Below are positions 62,469-64,000 of a stretch of 64,000 nt of DNA, one piece after another. The notes beneath the pieces are model-generated. The model was not told where the DNA came from. It worked only from the letters and a program-made list of their open reading frames with translations, and did no database searches. How positions within the stretch are numbered: position 1 is the stretch's first letter; every line of letters starts with the position of its first letter. The position numbers and the translations under genes were made by a program. Where the stretch lies: the NCBI GenBank assembly GCA_032622095.1, contig CP136067.1, positions 122,487,030 through 122,551,029 of the forward strand, written 5' to 3'. Source of the stretch: Siphonodentalium dalli. Its lineage: Eukaryota; Mollusca; Scaphopoda; Gadilida; Siphonodentaliidae.

Positions 62469-62861
62469 CCCTTTACCCAACAAAACGGCCAAAACCGGCC
62501 AAATAAACCTTCAACAGCCTAAAATATCTTCGGTCTGTCTCAATAGAACCATACAAATATGGATATCATTGGAATCGGCTCCTTGACCACATTGTGATAG
62601 TTACAGTTATGCCCTGTGCCAATGCATTCTCTTATATATGCGAGTCGACCATAGGTCGCCTCGCATATATAAGAGAATGCATTGGCCTAAAAAAAATCTT
62701 TTTTTAACACTTTTTACCATTTTTTCTTACATTCTTTAACAATTTTATAATTTTTAATGTGTTAAGCCAATGCATTCTCTTATATATGCGAGGCGACCTA
62801 TGGTCGACTCGCATATATAAGAGAATGCATTGGCACAGGGCCGTTCTGTTGGGTGGCAGGA
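62469..62861 (+). mobile_element. TTAA-1 (393 bp) with altered right tip
   Basis: TTAA stands at 62465-62468 and 62862-62865. The left end CCCTTTACCCAACA is intact. The right end reads TGTTGGGTGGCAGGA instead of TGTTGGGTAAAGGG. The altered tip resembles the left flank (GGGTGGAAGGA-TTAA), suggesting local conversion or slippage. Confidence 0.93.
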
Positions 62862-63183
62862 TTAATTTGTGCTCATTGATCGTAAGGGGATTATACTGTA
62901 AATGGCTTCTTGTAATGCCAAATAAATCTTATGAGATCATTGAACGCTAGTAAATGCGGAGGTTTTACCCGTCGACTGCTGACTTCGTGTTATCTCGTAC
63001 TTTTTGCATGTAATTGAATGGGAGTCATCAGTCAACGTGTTAACCTGTTCTTAACTGTTTATCTGGAGAATGGTTTAAGAAATACAAGCAGATGACAGAC
63101 AGACGAACATATAATAAAAGTGCAGAAGGATTCCTAATCATTGGCGGGAAATATTCTGATAATAAGTTTTAACAAATGGCATA

Positions 63184-63396
63184 CAGTAATGCCCTAAGTA
63201 ATCAACTCCTTAACCACAGCAGAATTCTGGGTAACTTTTCAGGATTTAGTCAAAAATATGGCTTGTTGCCATTCATCTGAAAGCTCTCACCGAGAGCTTT
63301 CCGATGAATGGCAACAAGCCATATTTCCGACTAAATCCTGAAAAGTTACCCATAATTCTGCTGTGGTTAAGGAGTCAATTACTTAGGACATTACTG
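63184..63396. mobile_element. MITE-A, full length (213 bp)
   Basis: TA flanks and an ACC loop. The left arm has CAGAATTCTGGG and TTTAGTCAAAAATATG; the right arm keeps the consensus, so most changes fell on one arm. Confidence 0.93.
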
Positions 63397-63785
63397 TATA
63401 TGGGACTTGAAAGATCACTGGAGACCTCAAAATTACAAGTTTTATATTTAGACAAGGTATTTGCCCGTCAAAATGATGGGGTGACAAATATGACATGCTG
63501 GAAGATATCATCACCACTGAAAACAATATAAACGGTGTGCGGAGTTTGTCTGGAATTTGGCTTTGGTGTTTTCTAATGACGGACAAAGTTGAAACCACAT
63601 TCGTCTTCGGACAAACTCATTATATCAGGGAAAATATCGCCTTGATAACCTTTGGCAAATGCGTTATATCTCAGGTCCTCTTAAACTGATTGACCTGAAA
63701 TTTTGCGTGTCGTATTCTAAATTTTTAAACGTGCCAAAAGTGTGACAGTGTTACATGTACATACAGAGACACACAAACACTTGGC
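63397..63785. other. No gene recognised
   Basis: Short frames on both strands (up to 75 codons, partly in the MITE-A arm) without domains. Confidence 0.3.
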
Positions 63786-64000
63786 TTTTTAGCTCACCTG
63801 AGACGAAGTCTGCGGTGGAGCTATAGTCATCACTCCTCGTCCGTCGTCCGTCCATCCGTCAACAATTCTTTGAACATCTTCTCCTCTGGAATCGTAAGAC
63901 CGAATTGGTTCATATTTGGTTTGATGTTCCCTAGGTGACTCTCATTCAGATTTGTTCAAATGAGGTCACTTGGTCAAATAGTTGCGAAACCAGGGCCATA
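63786..64000. repeat. AGCTCACCTGAG-type repeat, cut by the window end
   Basis: It opens TTTTTAGCTCACCTGAGAC and has GGTGGAGCTATAGTCATC, a CGTCCGTCGTCCGTCC tract, ATCTTCTCCTCTGGAATCG and GATGTTCCCTAGGTGACTC, ending CCAGGGCCATA. This opening and order resemble a repeat I associate with bivalve and gastropod genomes. The right end lies outside the window. Confidence 0.7.

Noticed and set aside
1-64000. Any transposase, viral or bacterial gene cluster
   Set aside because: No frame carries recognisable transposase, integrase, viral or prokaryotic domains; only LINE C-terminal fragments are present.

Overview
The window is eukaryotic, almost certainly from an animal. It has no operons, no ribosome-binding sites and no long open frames. 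It is AT-rich and packed with short non-autonomous DNA transposons (MITEs), microsatellites, local tandem duplications and 5'-truncated LINE ends. Several repeats resemble ones I associate with marine lophotrochozoans, especially bivalve and gastropod molluscs. These are the roughly 161 bp array built around GAGTTATGGCCCTT near the start, units opening TTTTTAGCTCACCTGAG at the end, CCGTCCGTCTGTCC-rich units, and frequent ACATGTACATGTA. That assignment is inference. No complete host gene can be supported. Two or three short open segments are listed as weak exon or peptide candidates.

MITE families. (1) MITE-A is a 213 bp foldback element, two 105 bp arms with almost no loop. It has CAGTAATGC ends and a TA target duplication, and over 30 full or partial copies lie across the window. 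(2) MITE-B has CAAGCC...GGCTTG ends, a hairpin inside each end and mostly 8 bp target duplications, in long (about 440-480 bp), short (about 254 bp) and mini (151 bp) forms. (3) A TTAA-flanked, piggyBac-like group includes TTAA-1 (392 bp, CCCTTTACCCAACA), TTAA-2 (CCCTTTGAGTGCCAGG), TTAA-3, TTAA-4 (CCCTTTCTATACTA) and a 1.2 kb TTAA-5. The first three carry the same approximately 69 nt palindrome. (4) Long-TIR TTAA elements, two of them with TTAAAGG ends recalling Kolobok/T2 elements, lie at 32091, 42085, 53945 and 55141. (5) Two hAT-like families lie at 44708 and 56186.

Layout. 1-1400: tandem repeat array. 1.6-5.1 kb: MITE-A and MITE-B cluster. 5.4-5.9 kb: LINE 3' end. 6.5-9.0 kb: duplicated blocks with TTAA-2/3. 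9.1-16.8 kb: MITE-B, a nested TTAA-1 in MITE-A, TTAA-2/TTAA-4 back to back, and a 31 bp satellite. 16.9-27.4 kb: mixed repeats. 27.5-31.1 kb: the only long stretch with no recognised mobile element. 31.7-35.9 kb: alternating duplicated blocks plus nested insertions. 36-44.2 kb: five TTAA-1 copies and a degenerate satellite. 44.7-52.5 kb: hAT-like element, MITE-A and MITE-B. 53-56.3 kb: possible exon, foldback elements and a CR1/L2-like LINE end. 57.7-63.4 kb: a recombinant chain of three MITE-B copies, TTAA-5, TTAA-1 and MITE-A. 63.8 kb to the end: another mollusc-type repeat.

The window records which element jumped into which. TTAA-1 lies in MITE-A, TTAA-2 and a hAT end; TTAA-3 lies in MITE-B; MITE-B in MITE-B; MITE-A in TTAA-3. 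It also shows recombination products between MITE-B copies. No transposase gene is visible, so every DNA element here must have been moved by enzymes encoded elsewhere.
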